Part shown: piece by piece, positions 1-7,072 of the stretch | Layout of the letters: the number at the start of each line of letters is the position of its first letter | Numbering within the stretch: position 1 is the first letter of the stretch | DNA from: Paracoccaceae bacterium | Lineage (GTDB): Bacteria > Pseudomonadota > Alphaproteobacteria > Rhodobacterales > Rhodobacteraceae | Reading direction: 5' to 3' | Length of the DNA: 11,139 bases | Assembly (NCBI GenBank): GCA_011523445.1 | Contig: WTGT01000064.1 | Coordinates: forward strand, 1 to 11,139 | Notes under the pieces: model-generated | Seen by the model: only the letters and a program-made list of their open reading frames with translations | The model's database searches: none | What the model was told of the DNA's origin: nothing | Translations under genes and position numbers: made by a program

Positions 1-29
1 AATCTGTTTGAAGGCTGAATGAAAAGCTA

Positions 30-890
30 ATGGAAAAAATTAGCGGGAATCACTGGCATTTTGTTTATGTAGAAGAAATATTTGAATTTTTTTATCATAT
101 TTCTATAGGAATTGAACGTTTACTTAAAATAGCTGTAATTCTTATAGAACATGATGATACTGTAGACCAAACCGCTTTTGAAGAAAACTTGATTACCCAC
201 AATCATGGAGAACTTCTCCAAAGAATTAAGAATGTACATCAAATAAATTTTTCTAACAAGCACAATGAATTCTTGGGATTGTTAAGCAAATTTTATAAAT
301 CTTCACGGTATGGACGTTATAAGCTATCTACAAACGAATTAGAAGATTGGGAAAAAATTGAATTAGTTAAATTTTTGAATAAGGGGCTTTCGATATCCAT
401 AGATACTACAACACCGTTCGAAATAACTCCAAATGATCAAAGAACAAAAAAATTTATTGGCAAGATTATTGGTAAGATTTGTGATGAATTATATAAAATA
501 ATTTGCGAGGAAGCCCACCGTCTGAATATTTATACATATGAAATTCGCTACCAATCAAAGGCGTCTAAAATATTTTTAGCCAAGGGTTATAATTTTGAAA
601 AAGAAGACCTCCTTCGACGTGAGCTATTGGTTTACTTCTTGAATTATAATAATAGTGGTAATCATTCTCGATTTATGCGTTCAATTACACCACTTAACTT
701 TGATCCCTCATTAGAGGCGGATTATATCCGCAGCTTTGATTCAAATATAAACGCTTTTTGCATCATTGGTGAGCTTGAAGCACTATATGAAGATGAAGTT
801 AGAAATTTAAACGATCGAAAAAGCATGATTAAACTTATCAGCTGTGATCATCTTGATTTTGGTTCTGATAATAACGAGGATGATATTTAG
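30..890 (+). CDS. Hypothetical protein, 286 aa, AT-rich orphan gene
   Basis: I do not recognise this protein. It is a soluble, charged, mostly helical sequence with no signal peptide or membrane segment. It has a hydrophobic patch around residues 22-40 (ISIGIERLLKIAVILIEH) followed by THNHGELLQRI at about 56-66. This is loosely like the helix pair of HEPN-type proteins, in which a helix precedes a 'T-H-x-x-x-L-L' stretch, but I cannot identify a convincing catalytic RxxxxH, so no function is assigned. The C-terminus is acidic (DNNEDDI). Codon use is markedly AT-rich (AAA, AAT, TTT, ATA) compared with the cluster at 3337-10441, which suggests acquired DNA. GAAGG at 10-14 is a possible but distant ribosome site for the ATG at 30. 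No partner gene is visible upstream because the window begins there. The uninterrupted frame makes it a likely real gene. Confidence 0.72.
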   Translation: MEKISGNHWHFVYVEEIFEFFYHISIGIERLLKIAVILIEHDDTVDQTAFEENLITHNHGELLQRIKNVHQINFSNKHNEFLGLLSKFYKSSRYGRYKLSTNELEDWEKIELVKFLNKGLSISIDTTTPFEITPNDQRTKKFIGKIIGKICDELYKIICEEAHRLNIYTYEIRYQSKASKIFLAKGYNFEKEDLLRRELLVYFLNYNNSGNHSRFMRSITPLNFDPSLEADYIRSFDSNINAFCIIGELEALYEDEVRNLNDRKSMIKLISCDHLDFGSDNNEDDI

Positions 891-1497
891 TAAACAACCA
901 ACTCATCAATATGAGAACTGGAACTCATGAGCATGGTTTTTTGTCTGAAGTTGGAAAATGATTCAATACTTCTTCGAAGTTTGCTCTTGTCTACCAAAAA
1001 CCCAATATTATTAGCCACATTTTGAGAATTTTTCACCAATAAGTAAAATATTTCACTTAACCTGAAACAGTTTTTACTACTACTATCTCATAGAAATTTA
1101 ATTTTTGATTCAAAAAAATAAAGCGATTAATAAGAATTAAATTATTTTCTTGTGGTACTGGTATGGAAACAATTCTGCATAAATACAATGTTGGTTTGTG
1201 AGTTGGATTTCATGTAGATTGGCTTTATCATGTAGGACTTGCCAAACAGCAGTTTCGAGGACCTAGGCTTCATCTCAGAAGAATTCAATAGGCTGGAAAG
1301 ATTTGGTGAGATTCTAATTAGGATTAATAATGACCTAATCAATAGAATTACAGTTCGGGGGTATTTTTTATATGGTGATATTTAACTTTGAAAGGAAAAA
1401 CCCGTAAATGTCAGTATCTGATATAGTTCAAACCTCTATTATAAGTAGGAATATAATTAATTCCTCAGTAAAAAATTAGCTATAGGGAGGGGATCAA
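891..1497. other. Intergenic, AT-rich, only decayed coding traces
   Basis: No convincing gene. Just after the stop of the first gene, CTCAT(caat)ATGAG at 902-915 could form a small hairpin, with a T-run at 937-942, but the two are not adjacent, so a terminator is doubtful. A minus-strand open stretch with no obvious start runs from about 1067 down to a stop at 887-889, convergent with the first gene. A plus-strand stretch at 1236-1385 reads like an amphipathic helix pair and may be a gene remnant. An imperfect palindrome (GGAAT...ATTCC) lies at 1446-1462, about 35 bp past the end of rpsT, but lacks a T-tract and is not a clear terminator. Confidence 0.5.
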
Positions 1498-1764
1498 TCA
1501 GGCTGCTAGCAGTTTTACCTTGCGTGACAGCCTGGCAACCTTACGACTGGCTGTATTTTTATGCATAATCCCTTTTGAGACACTGCGCATTATTTCACTC
1601 TGTGCTTGGCGTAGAGCTGACTTGGCTTCTTCATGGTTACCCCCAGCAACTGCCTCTTCAACCTTTCTGATAAAGGTTCTTACTCGCATGATCCTGGAGT
1701 GATTTACCTTGAAGCGGGTCACAGATTGTCGTGCCCTTTTTTTTGCTTGGCTAGAGTTGGCCAT
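1498..1764 (-). CDS. rpsT: 30S ribosomal protein S20
   Basis: S20 binds 16S rRNA in the body of the small subunit early in assembly. The 88-aa length is right for the family. The N-terminus MANSSQAKKRARQSVTRF is the classic basic S20 start (MANxxxAKKRxRQ). The middle FIRKVEEAVAGGN and the C-terminal half GIMHKNTASRKVARLSRKVK match the family's helical bundle and its HKNxAxRKxSRL motif. The ATG at 1764 is the only sensible start. AAGG about 10 nt upstream on the coding strand (near 1775-1778) is a fair ribosome site. S20 represses its own translation in E. coli; no such control can be read here. In many Alphaproteobacteria rpsT sits beside dnaA, but here the downstream sequence is decayed and contains no dnaA. 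The wording of the sequence is closer to alphaproteobacterial S20 than to the enteric form. Confidence 0.97.
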   Translation of the reverse strand: MANSSQAKKRARQSVTRFKVNHSRIMRVRTFIRKVEEAVAGGNHEEAKSALRQAQSEIMRSVSKGIMHKNTASRKVARLSRKVKLLAA

Positions 1765-1951
1765 AAGTTTTATACCTTTTTCTTTTTGCTGGTGGGATAT
1801 TGATTTGTAGAAGGAAATTCAAATTTCAAGTGTTCAGGTAAAGTCGGATGCGAATTACTGTTGAAGAGGATTTGGGTAAATCACTGAACCTGATAATCGG
1901 AGTTAGGTTTTCACTTATTCAAGTATTTCGATAGAGGGCCTTTTTTGCGTA

Positions 1952-1957
1952 ATTATA
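1952..1957 (-). promoter_or_regulatory. Possible -10 element upstream of rpsT
   Basis: On the minus strand this is a perfect TATAAT inside TAAGTATATAATTACG. It would start transcription about 180 nt before the rpsT ATG, leaving a long leader. No good -35 is visible at 16-18 bp (the best is TTTGTT at 15 bp), so the call is weak. Nothing else is visible between 1765 and 2054. Confidence 0.25.
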
Positions 1958-2054
1958 TACTTAACTACCGCCAACAAACCATGCACGAACCGATAACGAA
2001 ACCAAGAAATAACCACCATCAGTTACCTTCCTCATTCTCACGTGGAGCAACTTG

Positions 2055-2318
2055 TTAGTTCTCGTGCACTAGAATACACTTGAAACCATCCGAATATACA
2101 TTCTCTTTCAAAATCTCCGCTATATCCTTTGGGTTTCCTCCTTTATCGTCATCCAAATTTGACAAGTTCAATACCAACTTCATTCGTACGTACGTGTTTC
2201 CATCCGCTTTGCGTACCCGAGTACTATTATTAGTATTTTTATCTTCCTTTTTACAGTGGGTCCCATCTGAAGTGGTTACACTCTTTGACTCCGATTCATG
2301 CCATTCCCCAACACTCAT
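2055..2318 (-). CDS. Small hydrophilic hypothetical protein, 87 aa
   Basis: Not recognised. The protein starts MSVGEWHESESKSVTT and ends SDGFKCILVHEN. The middle is rich in Asn, Asp and Lys, and the C-terminal half (VRMKLVLNLSNLDDD, DIAEILKENVY) reads like a real beta-alpha fold. The ATG at 2316-2318 overlaps the TGA of the upstream two-helix gene as ATGA, the usual sign of translational coupling, so I chose this start. The same frame stays open upstream to an ATG at 2516, giving a 153-aa version, but that extension reads as the other frame of the membrane gene and looks non-coding. An alternative is that a one-base indel split a single gene of membrane anchor plus soluble domain. There is no second family clue. 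Confidence 0.42.
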   Translation of the reverse strand: MSVGEWHESESKSVTTSDGTHCKKEDKNTNNSTRVRKADGNTYVRMKLVLNLSNLDDDKGGNPKDIAEILKENVYSDGFKCILVHEN

Positions 2319-2503
2319 ATCAGTCCAAGCAGGAACTCCGGTAATATCAATGTTACAAAAACAAGCATCCAACCCACTGCTGTCAAACAGGCCAGAAACA
2401 AGAATGCAAATCCAACTACAAACAATAGATCTTTGAGTTCTTTGTTGACCACTGCCAATAAGAACATAATTCCAAAAAATGCCAACAAAATGATAATCAA
2501 CAT
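2315..2503 (-). CDS. Small two-helix membrane protein, 62 aa
   Basis: Not recognised by family. Almost the whole protein is two hydrophobic helices: MLIIILLAFFGIMFLLAV (1-18) and LLFVVGFAFLFLACLTAVGWMLVFVTLIL (26-54), with a short charged turn NKELKD (20-25) between them. This matches a small inner-membrane hairpin protein. Its TGA overlaps the ATG of the next gene by the ATGA arrangement, so the pair is probably co-translated, or is one frameshifted gene with an anchor and a cytoplasmic or periplasmic tail. No strong Shine-Dalgarno precedes the ATG. Hydrophobic low-complexity ORFs can occur by chance, so certainty is moderate. Confidence 0.42.
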   Translation of the reverse strand: MLIIILLAFFGIMFLLAVVNKELKDLLFVVGFAFLFLACLTAVGWMLVFVTLILPEFLLGLI

Positions 2504-2636
2504 TTGTTAAACTCAATTGGAAATGGCATTCATGCCAATATATTAGCCAAAAACATGGAATCTGTCAATAGAAAACTCTCAAGTCTCAAGTATACCCTTG
2601 TACTTGAAAAAACAGCATAAGGCATCCGGAACCTAA

Positions 2637-3328
2637 TTTAAGAAAGACATTACACTCATTGAGATGTTTGAAATTTTTACCACCAATGCAAAGGTAACTG
2701 AGTGGTTTGAGTCGGTTCGTTATAATAACAATATCACTGCTCTCATTGGAAGCCTCAATACCCGCAAAGTTAAACCGAAACATCAATGCCCTATCGCTGC
2801 AGCGATTATGATAGGTGTTTCAGCTTTAGGATCAACACAGTAATAGCCAAGTCGTAGACCCCTCTCAACAAGTAGGCAGTTTTAATTTACTTGTTTGCAA
2901 CAAATCTCAAAGTATTTCTTCAAAAAAACTGGATCATAACATGGACATCACGCAAAAGACAGCTTGACGCATGGATATGGACTATTACATTAGATAGCTA
3001 TTCAACAAAAATAGTGAGTTTTTTGTCGTCCCAGTTGTGGTTGATGAGACCTATGTTGGTGGAAAGAAGAAATTCAAAAACACTACAAGAAACTAAATGC
3101 TGGAAGCTGTACAGTAGTAAAGGCTGACTAGTATCAAAGACCGAACCGCAAACACCATCCAAGCAGCAGTGGTTCCCAAAATAAAAAGCCAACCTTGCAA
3201 GAATTCATTCCGAGGTCGTTGATGTTGACGCTATCAAGTTCACTGATAAGTTGAAATCATACATCGGCCTGACCAACCACACTGTGGTCAATAACAGTGC
3301 GGGTAAGTGGATCGTTGGCGGCTGTTAG
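2637..3328 (+). pseudogene. Degenerate IS1595-family (ISXO2-like) transposase
   Basis: Reading the plus strand in successive frames rebuilds most of an ISXO2-like DDE transposase. The N-terminal part (2637-2787) gives TLIEMFEIF, EWFESVRYNNN and GSLNTRKVK, where the CPHCGS zinc-ribbon motif is eroded. Frame 2792-2911 gives YRCSDYDRCFSFRINTV...TPLNK(stop)AVLIYLFATNLK, matching 'YRC..C..FS...GT' and 'PL..W..AIYL..T..KG'. Frame 2911-3078 gives SISSKKLDHNMDITQKTA(TGA)RM, then VVDETYVGGKKK at 3040-3069, the diagnostic first catalytic Asp block. Frame 3081-3131 gives KHYKKLNAGSCTVVKAD. Frame 3133-3213 gives IKDRTANTIQAAVV. Frame 3215-3325 gives VDAIKFTDKLKSYIGLTNHTVVNNSAGKW. At least five frame changes and stops at 2855, 2873, 2965, 2995, 3129 and 3326 rule out function. 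The C-terminal HTNGIESFW block is missing and no terminal inverted repeats are visible. Confidence 0.9.
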
Positions 3329-3336
3329 GTAAATAA

Positions 3337-5619
3337 TTAAGTTTTTTTGTCCAGAACAAGCAACAATGGTGGTAAAAGCAAAAAATCTGCCATGAGGGCA
3401 AACCAGATCGTCAACATAACAAGCATCCCAAGGACCCAACTCACTTCAAAACCTGATAATGCGAAGACCAGAAATCCCAATGACAAGATCATGGACGTTG
3501 TCCACAAGGCATGTCCAACGCTCCTGAATGTTTTCCTTATGGCTTCCTCGGGGCTGGCATTGTCACGCCGTGCCTTGAGATAACTTGTCAGGAAATGAAT
3601 TGTATCATCAACAATAATTCCAAAGGCAAATGCCGTCATTACCGAACCAGCAAGCCCAACCCTGCCGACCAGATATCCCCAAAGTCCCAGACTCAGTATC
3701 GCCGGTATGAAATTTGGAATAAGGCTTATCAGACCAATTCGAAGGCTTCTGAATACAATGATTAATATCAGAGAAATGAGAGCCATGGCAATTATTGTAC
3801 CACTGAGCATACTTTTGATATTGCGCTGTGACAAATGGGCAAAAACGATACTTACGCCTGATGCTTCCGTAGCCATTTCAGGTGCATTTTCGCTCAACCA
3901 GGATTGGGCACGAGCGTCCAGTACCTGTTGCTGGTTTGCTGTGAGTGTACTAAGAGAGACCGTCAAACGGGTTGAGGTTTTACCGATATCAATCCTGTTG
4001 TTCAGATCCCTGCCAAAAGGTAGGGACAATTCATAAAGCAAGAGGTACTGAGCAGCCAGTTCCGAAGAATCGGGAAGTTTGAAAAAGGAAGGGTCATCGC
4101 CATTCATGTTTTTGTTGAGACGTTTCAATATGTCCGTAAAGGACTGTACATGTAGAACCTCTGGCTGTTCCCTGAACCATTCTGCAAATTGCTCCACTTT
4201 CTGCAGATGATCTGGGTCTGTAATGCCATTTTCAGATCCTGAATCAAGTGAGTATTCCAAGGTCAGAATCCCTGTCAGATTGTCTGCCACAAAATCGGTA
4301 TCCAGGCGGAATTGATAACGTTTATCAAAATATTTCAACCAGTTATCCGTCAGTTCTAGCTGGAATATACCACTGGCCAGAAATATGGTTACAAAGGATG
4401 TAACCACCAGCAGGATTTTCTTTCGAACAATCACGAATGAACTGAACCAATCAAAATATTTGGATGAAAGGCTAATTCTTTTACGGGATTTCAGTGGCAT
4501 GACGGCAAGTAATGCCGGCAACAGGGTCAGTGAAAACAGGAAAGTCCAGAACACGCCAAAAGCCACAAGATTGCCAAGCACTCGAAATGGGGGTGAATCG
4601 GAAGCATTCAGGCTGAGAAACCCGATCATGGTTGTCAAAGAGGTAAGGAATATCGGCCAAATATTATATTGCATGGCTTCTAGAACCGCTTCCCGTCGAT
4701 CAAGACCGCGACTTAACCCAGAAAGTGTGGATTCCACTATATGTACAGCATGTGCCACCGCTACGGTCATAACAATAATCGGTACACCAGCATTAGCAGG
4801 ATTGAACACGACACCCAGCCATCCGGCAAAACCCATGACCATGTTCACGGAAAAAATCACAACAGCCATTAATGCAGCCATTCCCAATAATGATCGCAAT
4901 AAAAGGGTGGCAATGACAGCTATGACCAGAAGAACAATCGGTATCAGGGTTTCCAGATCATCATTTGTGGCATCGGAGAACGCCCTGTTGAGTGGAATCT
5001 CTCCGGTCAGGTAATAATTGATATCAGGATTCTCTGCGCGGGCCTGCTCAAGCATTCCGCTCAAATAATCGGTTATTTCAAATACTGCTTCATCCGAATG
5101 GCCTTCCGGGAGTGAGTAATTGATTACCAATCCGGCAACCCTTCCATCCATTGAAACAAGCCGGCCCGCAACATCATTGTCACTCATGGCAATTTCATTG
5201 ATTCTCATCACCTCTTCATCTGACAGAGAAGGAGCATCAATTACCAGTTCCTCAACAATAAGGTCGTCTTCCTCTGCCCAACTGTGAAGGTAATTGGTAA
5301 GCGAATCCACACGGGTGGAATATGGTACTTGCCAAGCTGAATCTGTCAGTGACTCTATTGCCGCCAATACATCTCTTTGGAAGACCGATTGACCCTTGGG
5401 TTCTACAGCGATTATGCTTTTTTCAGATTTACCATAGATATTTTCCAGCGCATCCAACAAAACCACCTGCGGATTATCGTCATCAAACAGGCTGCGGTAA
5501 TCATTCGTAACTCCGAAAAACCCGATCCCGACAGATGTTCCAAGCATCACAATCAAAGTGCTTGCTATGACTATCCATCGAAAGCGAATAAGGAATTCGG
5601 GAAATGCGTGAATTTTCAT
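3337..5619 (-). CDS. MMPL/RND-superfamily transporter, 760 aa
   Basis: An inner-membrane, proton-driven exporter of the MMPL branch of the RND superfamily (HpnN and related predicted lipid exporters). The layout is the duplicated RND pattern. TM1 is at about 14-35, followed by a large periplasmic loop to about 222. A five-helix bundle spans about 223-376 (PIVLLVIAVIATLLL; IVMTVAVAHAVHIVEST; FLTSLTTMIGFLSL). A second single helix at about 401-420 and a second loop to about 600 follow. The last bundle is at about 603-756. The second half carries the expected charged relay FAFGIIVDDTIHFL (D671, D672); the first half has AHAVH at the equivalent place, common in these lipid-type members. The length suits the family. 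The gene ends with a short hydrophilic tail, 8 bp before the transposase wreck. Its ATG lies 95 bp after the oxygenase stop, beyond a hairpin/T-tract, and has no strong Shine-Dalgarno. A lipid or isoprenoid substrate is inferred from neighbours only. Confidence 0.93.
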   Translation of the reverse strand: MKIHAFPEFLIRFRWIVIASTLIVMLGTSVGIGFFGVTNDYRSLFDDDNPQVVLLDALENIYGKSEKSIIAVEPKGQSVFQRDVLAAIESLTDSAWQVPYSTRVDSLTNYLHSWAEEDDLIVEELVIDAPSLSDEEVMRINEIAMSDNDVAGRLVSMDGRVAGLVINYSLPEGHSDEAVFEITDYLSGMLEQARAENPDINYYLTGEIPLNRAFSDATNDDLETLIPIVLLVIAVIATLLLRSLLGMAALMAVVIFSVNMVMGFAGWLGVVFNPANAGVPIIVMTVAVAHAVHIVESTLSGLSRGLDRREAVLEAMQYNIWPIFLTSLTTMIGFLSLNASDSPPFRVLGNLVAFGVFWTFLFSLTLLPALLAVMPLKSRKRISLSSKYFDWFSSFVIVRKKILLVVTSFVTIFLASGIFQLELTDNWLKYFDKRYQFRLDTDFVADNLTGILTLEYSLDSGSENGITDPDHLQKVEQFAEWFREQPEVLHVQSFTDILKRLNKNMNGDDPSFFKLPDSSELAAQYLLLYELSLPFGRDLNNRIDIGKTSTRLTVSLSTLTANQQQVLDARAQSWLSENAPEMATEASGVSIVFAHLSQRNIKSMLSGTIIAMALISLILIIVFRSLRIGLISLIPNFIPAILSLGLWGYLVGRVGLAGSVMTAFAFGIIVDDTIHFLTSYLKARRDNASPEEAIRKTFRSVGHALWTTSMILSLGFLVFALSGFEVSWVLGMLVMLTIWFALMADFLLLPPLLLVLDKKT

Positions 5620-5702
5620 GTCAATCTGAAACGCTATAATATTTCATTCAAAAAAACCATCAGGCCCGTCTCATAATCACATCTGCTGGATTTTGACTGA
5701 GA

Positions 5703-5728
5703 TAAAAAATAACATCACCAAGGTGATG
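5703..5728 (-). terminator. Hairpin plus T-tract overlapping the oxygenase stop
   Basis: On the minus strand CATCACC-TT-GGTGATG (5713-5728) is a perfect 7-bp inverted repeat, effectively a 6-bp stem with a CTTG loop. TTATTTTTTATC (5701-5712) follows directly. The oxygenase TGA lies within the hairpin. This fits a modest intrinsic terminator that would separate or attenuate expression of the transporter downstream. The stem is short and only about half G/C, so partial read-through is likely. Confidence 0.5.
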
Positions 5729-6890
5729 AACTTTCGGAGATGTAGTGATCTGGCAAATTGAAGGGTATCCCTCTATCGTCATACATTGATACTTCCAAAG
5801 CAGTCATCATATTCTTGGTATTGTGGTTACCAGAACTGAAGAACCCAATTAAATATTGTATCTTGTTCACCAACTTGAATCTCAAAATAACCCCGAATGT
5901 ACTTGATGGTTCATACTGCAATTTATCCGCAAGCTCATTACCTATCATGGCACGGGATAATTTTGATATGTAATTGGCCAATTCTTTTCGTTCCTTACGC
6001 TGGGTGATGCCAGCAAACAATGGAGCTGAATTGACGAGAGCTGAAGCTAAAATTATTGATTCTGTCGATGGAGGGGGTTCACATATACGTGCAATCCGGT
6101 TCAATTCAACTGCATCTAGCTCGTTGGTGTAAAGTATAGATTCCGGGATACCCATTAAATATCCCGAATATCTCCACACTTGCATGAAACTGGCTTTCTC
6201 CTCTTCAGTCATTGAGGCACCCAGTTTTTCAAGGAAATGGAGAGTCCTTGCAGAAAATGAGGCAATGGCAAAACCCAAATTGGCACTGCTCAGGGGTATA
6301 CCCAATTCTTCTTGATCCCATTCAGGGGATTGTGACAACAACCATCTGATCTTGGCATGAACCAATCGTATTCGGATGGATAGAACCCAGCCATCATAAT
6401 GCATATCCATTCCATTGGGCATGAAAATTTCAAGCATGTGACGGTTATTCTGTTTCAACCTCCTGATACCTTTGTCAACCAATCGACCGGTAAGAAAAAA
6501 GGATTTGGCGATATTTGTCGCAAATCCCTCAATTAATGTACCACCAACCATACTTGCCAGCACAAGACGGGTATTATTATGAAACATCTGTATACCAGGT
6601 TTATAAGCATCGATATCAACCCAATCTGGAGGAGTTTCATTGGCTTCAAAAAAATCCCTGATAGTTTTGGGTGCACTTTTGAATTCTGCCAGATTTGTTT
6701 CTCCAACCATGCCCAATCGAATATATCTTTGAAATTGTTTTGGTTCCAGAGATATGGTATCCCTTATGAGGTCATCAGCCAAAGGGTCACCAATAGTGGT
6801 ATGGGCTAAGTAATTTTTGGCAATCGCTGGATTTTCCTTAAGAGCCTTATCATACCCCTCAATATAGGATGTAGGTATATTCATCGTCAT
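5715..6890 (-). CDS. DUF2236 oxygenase, MpaB / rubber-oxygenase-like, 391 aa
   Basis: A member of the ER-bound oxygenase MpaB / latex-clearing protein (Lcp) catalytic family (DUF2236). Characterised relatives are b-type haem oxygenases that cleave isoprenoid double bonds: Lcp acts on polyisoprene, MpaB' on a farnesyl side chain. Family blocks seen in order are PPDWVDID (87-94), GGTLIEGFA (116-124), a TGRL box at 134-137, GWVLSIRIRLVHAKIRWLL (167-185), WDQEELGIPLSSANL (191-205), and WRYSGYLMGIPESIL (239-253). H178 aligns with the conserved haem-ligand His of Lcp (His198 in LcpK30). R144 could match the family Arg, while the Thr four residues on appears as N148. There is no signal peptide and no strong TM, so it is probably cytoplasmic or membrane-associated. 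Its ATG (first of MTMNIP) has AGGA 12 nt upstream. It has its own likely promoter and terminator. Beside a squalene-type synthase, an isoprenoid substrate is a reasonable inference. Confidence 0.87.
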   Translation of the reverse strand: MTMNIPTSYIEGYDKALKENPAIAKNYLAHTTIGDPLADDLIRDTISLEPKQFQRYIRLGMVGETNLAEFKSAPKTIRDFFEANETPPDWVDIDAYKPGIQMFHNNTRLVLASMVGGTLIEGFATNIAKSFFLTGRLVDKGIRRLKQNNRHMLEIFMPNGMDMHYDGWVLSIRIRLVHAKIRWLLSQSPEWDQEELGIPLSSANLGFAIASFSARTLHFLEKLGASMTEEEKASFMQVWRYSGYLMGIPESILYTNELDAVELNRIARICEPPPSTESIILASALVNSAPLFAGITQRKERKELANYISKLSRAMIGNELADKLQYEPSSTFGVILRFKLVNKIQYLIGFFSSGNHNTKNMMTALEVSMYDDRGIPFNLPDHYISESSSPW

Positions 6891-6934
6891 AAAGTTAATA
6901 TTTCCTGATGCAATTCAGCTCGTAAAGTAAAATA

Positions 6935-6981
6935 GAGAGTTATAGAAACAAAATTAGACCTATTCAAAACAACAAACTCTC
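6935..6981. repeat. Inverted 7-bp arms bracketing the oxygenase promoter
   Basis: GAGAGTT at 6935-6941 and AACTCTC at 6975-6981 are exact inverse copies separated by 33 bp. The left arm overlaps the -10 hexamer of the predicted promoter and the right arm lies just upstream of its -35. A 9-bp direct repeat ATTAGACCT (6953-6961 and 6992-7000) overlaps the same area, its first copy lying in the -10/-35 spacer. This could be a regulator-binding layout, but such short repeats also arise by chance in AT-rich DNA. Confidence 0.3.
6939..6967 (-). promoter_or_regulatory. Predicted sigma70-like promoter for the DUF2236 oxygenase
   Basis: On the minus strand TTGAAT (6962-6967) and TATAAC (6939-6944) are separated by exactly 17 bp, with 4/6 and 5/6 matches to consensus. 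Transcription would start near 6931, about 40 nt before the oxygenase ATG. It lies in the 182-bp gap after the squalene-type synthase, the largest gap inside the five-gene block, which supports a separate transcript. The rest of the gap shows no gene. Confidence 0.45.
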
Positions 6982-7072
6982 CAATTTAACCATTAGACCT
7001 TGATAAATGCAAATTTTGTTGAATTCTACCCGTAGTTTTTTTCTATGGCACTATCAATAAGTTCGGAAAAAT

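Noticed and set aside
887..1067. Minus-strand open stretch ending SSSSHIDELVVY, superficially like the C-terminus of Spo0E-type phosphatases
   Set aside because: It has no start codon or Shine-Dalgarno and overlaps the stop of the first gene. Spo0E is a Firmicutes family and the match is only a few residues.
1446..1462. Imperfect palindrome GGAAT...ATTCC downstream of rpsT as a terminator
   Set aside because: The arms are 5 bp and AT-rich, with no T-tract in the right place on the minus strand.
2055..2516. A single 153-aa gene starting at 2516
   Set aside because: The first 66 residues are the alternate frame of the two-helix membrane ORF and look non-coding. An ATGA-coupled start at 2318 explains the frame better.
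2586..2786. 66-aa minus-strand frame
   Set aside because: It is antisense to the recognisable N-terminal part of the transposase remnant and has no family resemblance.
4385..5014. 209-aa plus-strand open frame inside the transporter gene
   Set aside because: It is antisense to the well-supported MMPL gene, and its translation is Arg/Thr-rich with no recognisable motif. It is a shadow of the coding strand.
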